From the NCBI GenBank assembly GCA_947164865.1, contig CAMUYA010000020.1:1-63724 (forward strand): 63,724 nt of DNA, given 5' to 3'. Source of the DNA: an uncultured Lachnospiraceae bacterium. Its GTDB lineage: Bacteria; Bacillota; Clostridia; Lachnospirales; Lachnospiraceae. Position numbers and translations under genes: made by a program. The notes under the pieces are model-generated. The model was not told the DNA's origin and did not search any database. It saw only the letters and a program-made list of their open reading frames with translations. Shown piece after piece: positions 53,373 through 61,248 of the stretch (its first letter is position 1; every line of letters starts with the position of its first letter).

Positions 53373-54059
53373 ATGACAAACTTATTTACCAGTATTTTTG
53401 AAACAGAATTAGCAGCTACGGCAGTTATTCCCTTTTTGATCTGCCTTGGTGTTTCCCTTGTTTTGGGCATATTACTTGCCTGGATGTACAGCCTTAAGAA
53501 TAAAGCTTCAAAGAGCTTTCTTATTTCCACAGCACTTCTTCCCGCAACGGTATGCGTGGTGATAATGATGGTAAACGGCAATATCGGCGCAGGTATCGCG
53601 GTAGCCGGTGCCTTCAGCCTTGTGAGATTCCGTTCCGCTCCGGGTAATGCAAGAGAGATCAGTACCATCTTTATCGCAATGGGCGCAGGGCTTATCGCCG
53701 GAATGGGATACCTTGGATATGCGGTAATCTTCACAGTGCTTCTTGCGATCATACTGAATATTCTAAGCGCCACATCTTTCGGAAAAAGCGGAAATGAGCT
53801 TAAGAAGGTGCTGAGAATAACCATACCGGAAGACCTTAACTATGATACTATATTTGATGATATTTTTGAGAAATACACCTCCTGCTCAGAGCTGATCTCC
53901 GTAAAGACCAGCAATATGGGAAGCATGTTTAAGCTCCAGTATGAAGTGGCACTTAAGGATAAGAGCAAACAGAAAGAATTCATGGACAGGCTTCGCGCCC
54001 GTAACGGTAATCTGGAAGTCAGCCTTTCAAATCCCGAGATGCTTCCGGGCGAGCTTTGA
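53373..54059 (+). CDS. DUF4956 membrane protein, VTC partner
   Basis: A 228-residue protein with about four membrane helices in the first 150 residues (IPFLICLGVSLVLGILLAWMY..., GAGIAVAGAFSLVRFRSAPGNAREISTIFIAMGAG) and a soluble C-terminal part. The FSLVRFRSAPG motif is typical of DUF4956. Start 53373 has AGAAAGGAA upstream; the longer frame from 53295 is rejected. By analogy with the yeast VTC complex it may hold the VTC protein at the membrane and pass polyphosphate; this is inference from gene adjacency. Confidence 0.82.
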   Translation: MTNLFTSIFETELAATAVIPFLICLGVSLVLGILLAWMYSLKNKASKSFLISTALLPATVCVVIMMVNGNIGAGIAVAGAFSLVRFRSAPGNAREISTIFIAMGAGLIAGMGYLGYAVIFTVLLAIILNILSATSFGKSGNELKKVLRITIPEDLNYDTIFDDIFEKYTSCSELISVKTSNMGSMFKLQYEVALKDKSKQKEFMDRLRARNGNLEVSLSNPEMLPGEL

Positions 54060-54151
54060 TGCGATATACCGGCAGGGTCAGTATAATGTAAGGATAAAGA
54101 TCAGTCACGGTAATTACAGATTATATATGACAAAAGATGAGGTTTAAAGAT

Positions 54152-55810
54152 ATGAGTATACTAAAAAGATTTAAAGATAATCGAATATTGAAAAGATTTG
54201 CTGCCCTTGCGGCAGCAGGAATACTGGCTGTATCGCTTTCAGCCTGTGGAATGGCCGGGACCGGTGCAAACAGCTCTATAAAAAGTAAACAGACGGATAC
54301 AGTGGCGGAGGCTACCGTCACGGAAACAGTTGAAAGCGCAGAATACTCGGCACCTTCCGAGAGCTCATCCAATTATACGCAGATCAACCTTTCAGACAGC
54401 GGATCTTCCTGTTCATCATCCTATGTGGATATCGATGGGGATACTGTCACGATCACAAAAAAAGGTGTATATGAGCTTTCGGGTTCACTCTCGGACGGAC
54501 AGATAATAGTTGATGCAGACGGAGCAGAGGTGGAGCTTATCCTGAATAACGTGTCCATCAGCAACGATTCATCGGCTGCTATATATGTAAAGCAGGCAGA
54601 AACGGTTTACATAACTCTTGAAGAAAATACGGTCAACAAGCTTTCTACAACCGGTGAATATGAAGCAATAGACGAAAATGATATCGATGCGGTTATCTTC
54701 TCAAAGGATGATCTTATCATCACAGGATCCGGAAGCCTTACGATTGATAATGACTACGGACACGGTATAGTCGGAAAAGACGACCTGACCATAGTATCCG
54801 GAACTTACGAAATAACCTGTGCGGAAGATGCATTATCCGGAAATGACAGTATTACCGTAGAGAGCGGTACATACACAATTAACAGCGGAGATGACGCGAT
54901 CCACAGCGATCTGGAAACCGTGATAAATGGCGGGACCATCAATATAGAAAGCTGTGAAGAAGGAATAGAGGGAGCTACCGTAACCATAAACGGCGGAGAT
55001 ATTAACATTACAGCTTCCGATGACGGTATAAATGCCGCAAGCGACGATGCGACAGCAGAGACTTACATCGCTATAAACGGGGGAAATCTCATCGTTGAGT
55101 CATCAGGTGACGGAATAGATGCAAACGGCGCGCTGTACGTAACCGGTGGAAACACAATAGTTTACGGCCCGACAAATGACGGAAACGGTGCGCTTGACTA
55201 TGACAGTACCGGAAAGATAACCGGCGGAACCTTTATAGCTCTGGGATCAAGCGGAATGGCGATGAATTTCTCCGAGGCGGAGCAGGGAACCATCCTGGTA
55301 AACACCGGATCGGCATATGGTGAGGGAACTGTTATAAAACTCACCGATTCCGAAGGTAACGTGATAACAGAACTTGAATCTAAAAAGACTTTCAGCTCCG
55401 TGCTTATAAGCTCGCCTGAGATCGCATCGGACGGTAGCTATACCCTTACAGTCGGCGATACGCAGACAGAGATCAGCATGGAAGGTAACATTTACGGATC
55501 CGGAATGGGCGGATTCCCCGGAGGCGGAGGCTTCGGCGGCCAGGGCGGCTTCGGCGGAGGCAAAGGCGGATTTGGCGGTGGCCGTGATGGCTCCGGAGAC
55601 CAGAACGGTAATCCCGGTCAGCATCAGCATCCCGGATACGGAGAGATGCCCGAAGGCGGATTCGATGGCCAGACACCTCCGGAGATGCCCGAAGGCGGAT
55701 TCGATGGCCAGACACCGCCGGAAATGCCTGAAGGCGGGTTTGACGGCCAGACACCACCGGAAATGCCTGACGGGCAGATGCCTGAAGGAGTACCCGGGGG
55801 AAACCAATAA
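54152..55810 (+). CDS. Cthe_2159-type beta-helix carbohydrate-binding lipoprotein
   Basis: A 552-residue lipoprotein (ILAVSLSACGMAG). Its body is a right-handed beta-helix of the Cthe_2159/DUF4353 kind, with repeated VTINGGDINITASDDGINA-like turns and strings of Asp/Asn that can bind calcium. The founding member binds cellulose and polygalacturonate. The tail (from about 445) is Gly-rich, then carries a 14-residue repeat (about three copies of EMPEGGFDGQTPP). The start at 54152 has GAGG upstream; 54137 is possible. It forms an operon with the VTC and DUF4956 genes, a combination seen in other Clostridia, often with CotH. Confidence 0.85.
   Translation: MSILKRFKDNRILKRFAALAAAGILAVSLSACGMAGTGANSSIKSKQTDTVAEATVTETVESAEYSAPSESSSNYTQINLSDSGSSCSSSYVDIDGDTVTITKKGVYELSGSLSDGQIIVDADGAEVELILNNVSISNDSSAAIYVKQAETVYITLEENTVNKLSTTGEYEAIDENDIDAVIFSKDDLIITGSGSLTIDNDYGHGIVGKDDLTIVSGTYEITCAEDALSGNDSITVESGTYTINSGDDAIHSDLETVINGGTINIESCEEGIEGATVTINGGDINITASDDGINAASDDATAETYIAINGGNLIVESSGDGIDANGALYVTGGNTIVYGPTNDGNGALDYDSTGKITGGTFIALGSSGMAMNFSEAEQGTILVNTGSAYGEGTVIKLTDSEGNVITELESKKTFSSVLISSPEIASDGSYTLTVGDTQTEISMEGNIYGSGMGGFPGGGGFGGQGGFGGGKGGFGGGRDGSGDQNGNPGQHQHPGYGEMPEGGFDGQTPPEMPEGGFDGQTPPEMPEGGFDGQTPPEMPDGQMPEGVPGGNQ
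55650..55775 (+). repeat. 42-bp coding tandem repeat
   Basis: About three copies of a 42-bp unit encoding EMPEGGFDGQTPP-type segments at the end of the beta-helix lipoprotein. Third-position differences between copies show that the repeat is not brand-new. Confidence 0.85.
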
Positions 55811-55840
55811 TACTGAAACCCTCCTCATAGGTCATATAAC

Positions 55841-55872
55841 AAGGCCGCCGCTGTAGAAGTGGTGGCTTTGTT
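55841..55872 (+). terminator. Probable terminator after the beta-helix lipoprotein
   Basis: A 9-bp stem with two wobbles (GCCGCCGCT at 55844-55852 / AGTGGTGGC at 55858-55866, loop GTAGA), extended by AA/TT; the T-run is short (TTTGTTG). Confidence 0.55.
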
Positions 55873-56012
55873 GTATCAAAAAATAAACATGTCATGACAA
55901 GAATTAATTAGCGGGTCGGGCAAATGATAGGGTAATATATCAAAGTAAATGCACGAAATCATTTTTGTCACTATCATTACAAGACTTGGTATTAGTACGA
56001 GGAGGATTGAAT

Positions 56013-57191
56013 ATGTTTGGATTTAACTACTATACCCCCACAAAGGTTGTGTTCGGAAAAGGAACCGAAAGTCAGGTGGCGGATCTGGTAAAGGAATTTG
56101 GCGGAACCAAGGTGCTGATTCACTACGGCGGTGGAAGCGTAGTGCGCTCGGGACTTTTAAAGCGCGTTACCGACAGGCTTGATGATGCGGGAATAAGCTT
56201 TGTCACACTCGGAGGCGCGGTTCCGAATCCTCACCTGGGTCTGGTTTATGAAGGAATAGAGCTTTGTAAAAAGGAAAAGGTGGATTTCCTGCTTGCGGTA
56301 GGCGGCGGAAGCGCTATCGATTCCGCTAAGGCGATCGGTTATGGTGTTGCCAACGAAGGCGAGGTATGGGACTTTTATGATTATAAGAGACAGGCTAAAG
56401 GATGCCTTCCCCTCGGCGTTATCCTTACTATTGCAGCCACCGGAAGTGAAATGAGCGATTCATCCGTTATCACAAAGGAAGAAGGCCTTGTTAAGCGCGG
56501 ATACAGCAGTGATTATGCACGCCCGAGGTTTGCTATCATGGATCCCGAGCTTACAATGACACTTCCGGATTATCAGACAGCCTGCGGATGCACCGATATT
56601 ATGATGCATACCATGGAAAGATACTTCACCAACGGCGGAAACATGGAACTAACCGATGCTTTGGCAGAGGGACTCCTTCGCACTGTTAAAAAGAATGCGA
56701 TCATACTTCGCGACGATCCCAAGAATTATGATGCACGCGCCGAGGTGATGTGGGCAGGAAGCCTTGCTCATAACGGTCTTACAGGATGCGGAAACGACGG
56801 TGGTGACTGGATGACCCATAAGCTTGAGCACGAGCTCGGAGGCCTTTATGACGTGGCTCATGGAGCCGGTCTTGCAGCCATCTGGGGAAGCTGGGCAAGA
56901 TATGTCTACAAGGACTGCCTGCCGAGATTCAAGAAATATGCTCTTAACGTAATGGAAGTGGAAAACACCGGAAGCGATGAGGAGATCGCACTTCGCGGAA
57001 TTGAAGCCATGGAGGATTTCTACAGGAGTATCGGAATGCCGACAAATCTCCGCGAGCTTGGTGTGAAAGCAACGGATGAAGACCTTGTCACCATGGCAAA
57101 GAAATGTGCTGTGGGTGTAGGCGGTGAGATGGGCTCCGCCAAAGTCCTTAACGAGGAAGCAATGCTGGCCATTTACCGCGCAAGCATGTAA
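56013..57191 (+). CDS. Iron-containing alcohol dehydrogenase (butanol dehydrogenase-like)
   Basis: A 392-residue group III dehydrogenase. The NAD(P)-binding part has GGGSAIDSAKAIGYG, and the metal-binding part has CGCTDIMMHTMERYF, LAHNGLTG and WMTHKLEHELGGLYDVAHGAGLA, which supply the Asp and three His ligands. It fits the YqhD/Bdh group that reduces aldehydes with NADPH or NADH. The start at 56013 has GAGGAGG upstream; the longer frame from 55965 is rejected. It stands alone, with a terminator formed from a remnant of the toxin-like element. Confidence 0.9.
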   Translation: MFGFNYYTPTKVVFGKGTESQVADLVKEFGGTKVLIHYGGGSVVRSGLLKRVTDRLDDAGISFVTLGGAVPNPHLGLVYEGIELCKKEKVDFLLAVGGGSAIDSAKAIGYGVANEGEVWDFYDYKRQAKGCLPLGVILTIAATGSEMSDSSVITKEEGLVKRGYSSDYARPRFAIMDPELTMTLPDYQTACGCTDIMMHTMERYFTNGGNMELTDALAEGLLRTVKKNAIILRDDPKNYDARAEVMWAGSLAHNGLTGCGNDGGDWMTHKLEHELGGLYDVAHGAGLAAIWGSWARYVYKDCLPRFKKYALNVMEVENTGSDEEIALRGIEAMEDFYRSIGMPTNLRELGVKATDEDLVTMAKKCAVGVGGEMGSAKVLNEEAMLAIYRASM

Positions 57192-57213
57192 AGAACGAAA
57201 AAGCTGCTAGAAA

Positions 57214-57291
57214 GTAGCATCGCCGTCACTGTTTGGACAGTGGCGGCTCTCTTTTTGTCTTTGTGTAAGTTATACACAAATCTTCCAAGAG
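57214..57291 (-). repeat. Remnant of the toxin-like element, doubling as a terminator
   Basis: On the minus strand the frame reads LGRFVYNLHKDKKRAATV, matching residues 17-33 of the peptide encoded at 58905-59039. The start, ribosome sites and both inverted arms are gone. What remains is the middle hairpin and its flanks. Confidence 0.75.
57222..57260 (+). terminator. Terminator of the alcohol dehydrogenase gene
   Basis: An 11-bp stem (GCCGTCACTGT at 57222-57232 and ACAGTGGCGGC at 57237-57247, one wobble) with loop TTGG, then TCTCTTTTTGTCTTT. It is the coding hairpin of the toxin-like element read on the opposite strand. Confidence 0.8.
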
Positions 57292-57340
57292 TCAATATTT
57301 TGTATTAAAACTTTGATCCTTTCAAGAAAAAGGTTTTCTA

Positions 57341-57373
57341 TTTCAGGTTTATTTCAGGTATCCGGTTTATCAT
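57341..57373 (+). promoter_or_regulatory. Promoter with tandem 11-bp direct repeats, site 3
   Basis: TTTCAGGTT (57341-57349) and TTTCAGGTA (57352-57360), 11 bp apart, are followed 7 bases later by TATCAT (57368-57373). Spacing and surrounding bases (GTTTA, CATAAA) match site 2 at 52277. It heads the phosphodiester glycosidase gene. Confidence 0.65.
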
Positions 57374-57458
57374 ACGATCATAAAGAACGGGGCCTAAGAG
57401 TTTGAGTTAATCTTTTGGACAGGCAGGTGCTATAAGGAGGATTGGGAGGATTAAGGTA

Positions 57459-58457
57459 ATGAAAAGACATGTATTTACGATCATATATTCTGTCTTGCTG
57501 GCTGCATTTACGCTGTATATAATCCTGGATACTTTTGTGATTTCAAGAGTATATGATCAGGACACCACACAGATGAATACGGGGGTGTTTAATAATGAAG
57601 CTTCGGATATTGCTGAAGATGACAGTATTTACGAACCGGCTATTTATATGTATGAGGAAACCGCAGCGACGGCACCCACAGTAGCAGCGGCAGCAGCGAC
57701 GGCACCGACAGTAGCAACGACAGCAACGGCAGACGAAGAGATAGGCTGTTATTCGGATGAGAACATCTCAGTTACAATAGAGGAATACACATATAACGAT
57801 ACCAGAGTATATGTTGCGGATGTTAAGCTAAATTCCGCGGAGTATTTGAAAACAGCTTTTGCAGATGATGCTTATGGAAAAAACATAAAGGCGACAACCT
57901 CGGAAATGGCAGAGGATAATGATGCTATTCTCGCCATCAACGGAGATAATTACGGATCACGGGAAAGCGGATATGTAATCCGAAACGGCATTGTTTATCG
58001 CGATAAAGCCGGCAGTCTGGATGTCCTTTGTATTTACACTGACGGAAGCATGGAAATAATAGATCCCGATGAGATCAGCACGGATGAACTGGTGGAACGG
58101 GGCGTCTGGCAGGCATTTTCTTTCGGACCGGCACTGATAGAAGATGGTTCTGTTTCCGTATCGGAAGGGGATGAAGTCGGAAAGGCCAAAGCCAGCAATC
58201 CCAGAACTGCTGTCGGCATCATAGACGATCTGCATTATGTGTTTGTTGTTTCAGATGGAAGAACCGAGGAAAGCGAAGGGCTTTCGCTGTATGAACTAGC
58301 CGGATTTATGGAAAGCCTCGGCGTTACAACTGCATATAATCTGGATGGAGGAGGCTCATCAACCATGGTGTTTCAGGGAAGCGTGATCAATAATCCGACG
58401 ACCACAGGGCGCTCTGTTAAGGAAAGAGAGGTGAATGATATTGTTTACATCGGATAA
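57459..58457 (+). CDS. Phosphodiester glycosidase (NAGPA domain) family protein, membrane-anchored
   Basis: A 332-residue protein with one N-terminal membrane helix (about 7-28, no lipobox) and an Ala/Thr-rich linker (about 64-94, APTVAAAAATAPTVATTATA). The C-terminal NAGPA domain has ILAINGDNYGSRESGYVIRNG, ASNPRTAVGIIDD and the hallmark YNLDGGGSSTMVF. Relatives of human 'uncovering enzyme' cleave sugar phosphodiesters; bacterial members act on wall or teichoic-type glycans or on exopolysaccharides. The ribosome site is AAGGAGG. It shares its promoter motif with the VTC operon. Confidence 0.85.
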   Translation: MKRHVFTIIYSVLLAAFTLYIILDTFVISRVYDQDTTQMNTGVFNNEASDIAEDDSIYEPAIYMYEETAATAPTVAAAAATAPTVATTATADEEIGCYSDENISVTIEEYTYNDTRVYVADVKLNSAEYLKTAFADDAYGKNIKATTSEMAEDNDAILAINGDNYGSRESGYVIRNGIVYRDKAGSLDVLCIYTDGSMEIIDPDEISTDELVERGVWQAFSFGPALIEDGSVSVSEGDEVGKAKASNPRTAVGIIDDLHYVFVVSDGRTEESEGLSLYELAGFMESLGVTTAYNLDGGGSSTMVFQGSVINNPTTTGRSVKEREVNDIVYIG

Positions 58458-58827
58458 AAGGGCAAAACCTTTGATTAACAGCGTTTACTTCAATCTGGGA
58501 TTTGCGATCTTTGTTGCATTGTTCGGTGCAATATATGAAATGTTCAGTCATGAGGTATACTCATATTATATGATATATGCCTTTGGAATCCCTCTGTTTT
58601 TCGGAGTACTTTGTTCTGTATTGACACCTGCCCTATTTAAAAGGTTTCCCCGAGAATTTGAGGCCGCCCTGTGGAATCTGTCAATTGTGACATTGACTGT
58701 GGGGTCGATATTAAAGGGGATTGTTGATATTTACGGAAGCAACAATCAGAAACTGATTCTTTACCCGATCACCGGTTGCATTCTGGCACTTTTAGCGGTG
58801 ATAGTCTTTATTTCAAAAAAACATTGA
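58435..58827 (+). CDS. Small four-helix membrane protein
   Basis: A 130-residue protein with four predicted helices (FNLGFAIFVALFGAIY, YYMIYAFGIPLFFGVL, WNLSIVTLTVGSILKGIV, ILYPITGCILALLAVIVF). It overlaps the glycosidase gene by 23 bases and has its own ribosome site (AGAGGTGA), so it should be translated with it. No family was recognised. Confidence 0.65.
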   Translation: MILFTSDKRAKPLINSVYFNLGFAIFVALFGAIYEMFSHEVYSYYMIYAFGIPLFFGVLCSVLTPALFKRFPREFEAALWNLSIVTLTVGSILKGIVDIYGSNNQKLILYPITGCILALLAVIVFISKKH

Positions 58828-58904
58828 AAAAACATTATGTATATGCTAAGTTATAGATGAGGGAAAACCGTGAGAGCGGCTGACCTCATCCAGTGGTTCT
58901 TATG

Positions 58905-59039
58905 CTACATTGTGGTAGCATCGCCGTCACTGTTGCTGTCAGTGGCGGCTCTCTTTTTGTCTTTGTGTAAGTCATACACAAATCTTCCAAGAGATAGAAG
59001 AAACGATAGAATCATAAAGATTAAACCGGTTATCTCCAT
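58905..59039 (-). CDS. 44-residue hydrophobic peptide, type I toxin-like
   Basis: A small gene on the minus strand. The peptide starts MEITGLIFMILSFLLSLG (one membrane helix, about residues 4-18), continues FVYDLHKDKKRAATD and ends at TAG (58905-58907). One helix followed by a charged tail is the plan of Firmicutes type I toxins (Fst/TxpA/BsrG and 'holin-like' toxins). Two strong ribosome sites (AAAGGAGGT) lie in tandem upstream, and ACCTC in the 5' arm can mask them. On the opposite strand, a hairpin plus T-run (58922-58958) could end an antisense RNA covering the 3' half. Toxicity and antisense control are predictions. Confidence 0.65.
   Translation of the reverse strand: MEITGLIFMILSFLLSLGRFVYDLHKDKKRAATDSNSDGDATTM
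58922..58960 (+). terminator. Terminator for an antisense RNA and/or the gene at 58435
   Basis: GCCGTCACTG and CAGTGGCGGC (one wobble) pair around TTGCTGT, followed by TCTCTTTTTGTCTTT. It is the same hairpin that ends the alcohol dehydrogenase gene at 57222. A weak promoter (TTGAAA at 58824, TAAGTT 17 bases later) lies upstream. Confidence 0.7.
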
Positions 59040-59287
59040 ATGCCTCACCTCCTTTCGATCAGAATTTTACCTCCTTTCGTCAGGATTTGAGGTCAGCCGC
59101 CTTGGGCCTCACGGTTTTCCGTATGCGTAATATAACAAAGAATCAAACTGTAATCAGTATTATGTATTAAAAGTTTAGAAAAAGTTAATCAAGTCCGCTG
59201 ATGGACAGGTTTTGTCCGCATTTGGACAAGGAGAATCAGTATACGAAAAAAGGAAAACAAATCCTCTAATGATGCGTCAAATTTTCT

Positions 59288-59316
59288 TTGCACTCAACGT
59301 CAGATGTTGCTATAAT
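59288..59316 (+). promoter_or_regulatory. Promoter of the second DUF5648 surface protein
   Basis: TTGCAC (59288-59293), 17 bases, perfect TATAAT (59311-59316); predicted start near 59323. Confidence 0.8.
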
Positions 59317-59322
59317 ATAGGT

Positions 59323-59625
59323 GTATTTTCATGCCCCCTATGTGGGGTAAAGAATCCGCACTGGCATGCCGATACATGAGATGAGAACTTGGGTTCTTCT
59401 CAAATTATTGATGGAAAGGGGTTGACAAGTATGCCGAGATTCGCTAAGCTCAAGCAAGGTATAACTGCACCCTTTTTTCGTATAAAACAACATATATTCG
59501 TGATGGATAAGCCGTCTGACCGGACGGGGTATTTTGCTCTGTCAGGCCAGACGGCTTTACTGCGTCAAAAAGGCGATACAGCGGCCATAACAGTTGTAAA
59601 GAAGAAACAAAGGAGATCAAAGCTT
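59323..59625 (+). promoter_or_regulatory. Structured 5' leader, possible attenuator or riboswitch
   Basis: About 300 untranslated bases precede the ATG. Visible folds are CATGCC/GGCATG (59330/59373 region) enclosing CCCC-TATGT-GGGG; GAGAAC-TTG-GGTTCTTCTC; an imperfect hairpin 59415-59475 (AAAGGG/CCCTTT, TATGCC/GGTATA) that ends in a T-run; and a 10-bp stem AAGCCGTCTG/CAGACGGCTT (59509-59518/59548-59557) whose left side can instead pair locally (CCGTC/GACGG). Competing hairpins before a T-run suggest attenuation. I do not recognise a known riboswitch class. Confidence 0.5.
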
Positions 59626-61056
59626 ATGAAAATTAAGATGAAAAAAATATTTGGCATCCTGCTAAGTCTTGCGTTGGTGCTGGGGCTGATGCCGGGGATG
59701 AGTTTGACGGCGAAGGCGATACCGGTAGAGACGCTGTTAACTACGGTAACTTTTACGAATGATGGTTCACAGACTCATTCTACAGATGGAGTGGTTACAG
59801 TAACGATTCATGCCAGTAGATATGATAATGAAAATGGATGGCTATTTGGATCCCAATCAGGAGATGTAACGGTTACACCGGTTGATGGTGTTGTACTTAC
59901 AAAAGTTCGTTTTATTCAAAATGCAAAAAATCCACTTGATGACGATGAAGCTCCATTTGAATTAAGATATACTTACAATCCCTATGAACAATCGTTGAGT
60001 GGAGCTACAGTTGGAACATCTAATGGTGCGATGCGTAGTTCGCAAATGAATGGAGTGACATCTATCGAAGTATATGGTTATAATACTGTTGAAGAATATA
60101 CTGTTACATATAAAGTGATAAACGGCACCTGGGATGGCAACTCGACGGCAGATAAGACGGAGAGTGTAGCAAGCGGAGCAAGTCCTGCAAGTGTACCGGC
60201 TGGAATGAAGGCAGATTCAGGATACACGGGAGGTTCATGGGATCAAGACCCTGCAAGCACAACAATAACCGCAGACACAATCTTTACCTATACCTTCGTA
60301 GCCAAGGAGGCAGCAACTGTTACCACAGCACCGGCAGCCAAGACACTGACATACAATGGAGAGGCACAGGAGCTTGTAACTGCCGGAACAGCCACCGGCG
60401 GCACTATGCAGTACGCCCTCGGCACGGACGCAACCACAGCCCCCGCAAATAACCTTTATACCACATCCATACCTACAGCAACCGACGCCGGAACCTATTA
60501 TGTTTATTTTAAAGTGGTTGGAGATGAGAATCATAACGATTCCGCAGCGGGATATGTAGAAGTGGTTATATCCCCCGAACAGGGTGGTACAAATAATCCC
60601 GACGATCACGGAAGCTCCGATAACACCGGCAGCTCCGATAAGTCTGTTATTATGTCGAGATTATACAACCCCAACAGCGGAGAACACCTCTATACCAAGA
60701 GTGAAAGAGAGAAGAAAGCTCTCGTCGGCGCGGGCTGGACTTACGAAGGTCCCGGCTGGACGGCGCCGGAAAAAGGTGATCCGGTATATCGCCTTTACAA
60801 CGAGAATTCCGGCGACCATCATTTCACAATGAGTACCAGGGAAAAGAATAGTCTTATTAAAGCGGGCTGGAAGGACGAAGGTATCGGCTGGTATTCCGCA
60901 CCCAAGGATGGCGGAAAGCCCCTTTACAGGCTCTATAACCCCAACTGTTCCGGAGCCGGATCCCATCATTACACCACCAGCACCCGTGAGCGTGACAAGC
61001 TTAAACAGGCCGGATGGGAATATGAAGGCATTGCGTGGTACGGAATAGCTGAATAA
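59626..61056 (+). CDS. Secreted DUF5648 surface protein with MBG-like domain
   Basis: A 476-residue exported protein with a signal peptide ending near SLTAKA (residues 1-31) and a beta-rich domain (about 35-155). A bacterial repeat follows (YTVTYKVINGTWDGNSTAD, about 160-228), then an MBG-like domain (TYNGEAQELVTAGTATGG ... DAGTYYVYFKVVGD, about 235-315), and three DUF5648 repeats (about 340-476: LYNPNSGEHLYT, DHHFTMS, SHHYTTS). No LPXTG or other sorting signal is present, so it is released or held by the repeats. The start at 59626 has AAGGAGA upstream; the frame extends to 59389 but lies in the leader. It shares its C-terminus with the gene at 79. Confidence 0.85.
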   Translation: MKIKMKKIFGILLSLALVLGLMPGMSLTAKAIPVETLLTTVTFTNDGSQTHSTDGVVTVTIHASRYDNENGWLFGSQSGDVTVTPVDGVVLTKVRFIQNAKNPLDDDEAPFELRYTYNPYEQSLSGATVGTSNGAMRSSQMNGVTSIEVYGYNTVEEYTVTYKVINGTWDGNSTADKTESVASGASPASVPAGMKADSGYTGGSWDQDPASTTITADTIFTYTFVAKEAATVTTAPAAKTLTYNGEAQELVTAGTATGGTMQYALGTDATTAPANNLYTTSIPTATDAGTYYVYFKVVGDENHNDSAAGYVEVVISPEQGGTNNPDDHGSSDNTGSSDKSVIMSRLYNPNSGEHLYTKSEREKKALVGAGWTYEGPGWTAPEKGDPVYRLYNENSGDHHFTMSTREKNSLIKAGWKDEGIGWYSAPKDGGKPLYRLYNPNCSGAGSHHYTTSTRERDKLKQAGWEYEGIAWYGIAE

Positions 61057-61163
61057 CCGAGTATTTATGGCATAAAATAGGCTAAAATAGCCCAAAATAG
61101 CAAATAGCAATTATTGAGAATCAGTAAATAGCAATTTTTGGGTATTATTTTGTAAAATAACTG

Positions 61164-61230
61164 ATAAAATGGTATTTAGGTGCGATTGTCTTTATGACTT
61201 GCACCCGGATACCATTTTATTTATTTTATC
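61164..61230 (+). terminator. Terminator-like hairpin before the DUF4867 gene
   Basis: A 12-bp outer stem ATAAAATGGTAT (61164-61175) and ATACCATTTTAT (61209-61220) and an inner GGTGC/GCACC, followed by TTATTTTAT. It probably ends the surface-protein mRNA. A promoter-like TTGTAA-17-TATTTA (61150-61178) overlaps its left arm. Confidence 0.6.
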
Positions 61231-61248
61231 AATATGAGAGGTATGGCA

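Larger units (their letters stand above)
58862..59120 (-). repeat. Inverted-repeat element carrying a toxin-like gene (intact copy)
   Basis: Left arm GGAAAACCGTGAG then AGCGGCTGACCTCA (58862-58888), right arm 59088-59120, complementary over about 25 bp with one asymmetric bulge. A -10-like TATATT (59134-59129, minus strand) lies 8 bases outside the right arm, so the RNA would begin with one arm and carry the other arm past the stop codon. The mRNA ends could thus pair with each other. Two decayed relatives are at 2943-3096 and 57214-57291. Confidence 0.75.
59121..59625 (+). other. Spacer: hairpins, promoter and long structured leader
   Basis: 59121-59287 holds the toxin-like promoter (minus strand) and two small hairpins built on GTCC...GGAC (near 59193-59227). 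A near-consensus promoter lies at 59288-59316, and the remaining ~300 bases form the leader of the gene at 59626. Confidence 0.7.

Noticed and set aside
58862..59120. A classical transposon-derived MITE
   Set aside because: Not excluded, but no target-site duplication is visible, one arm coincides with the predicted RNA start, and the homology between copies extends past the arms, which fits an RNA-folding element better.
58870..59130. 86-codon plus-strand open frame across the inverted-repeat element
   Set aside because: It has no ribosome site, runs through both arms, and is the shadow of the minus-strand 44-residue gene, which has two strong ribosome sites.
59323..59480. Known riboswitch classes (c-di-GMP I/II, c-di-AMP, glycine, cobalamin, THF) for the leader
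   Set aside because: None of the conserved core words I know for these classes is present, so it is left as an unclassified structured leader.
59389..59625. N-terminal extension of the second DUF5648 protein
   Set aside because: It lies in the structured leader, would bury the signal peptide inside the protein, and the ATG at 59626 has a proper ribosome site.
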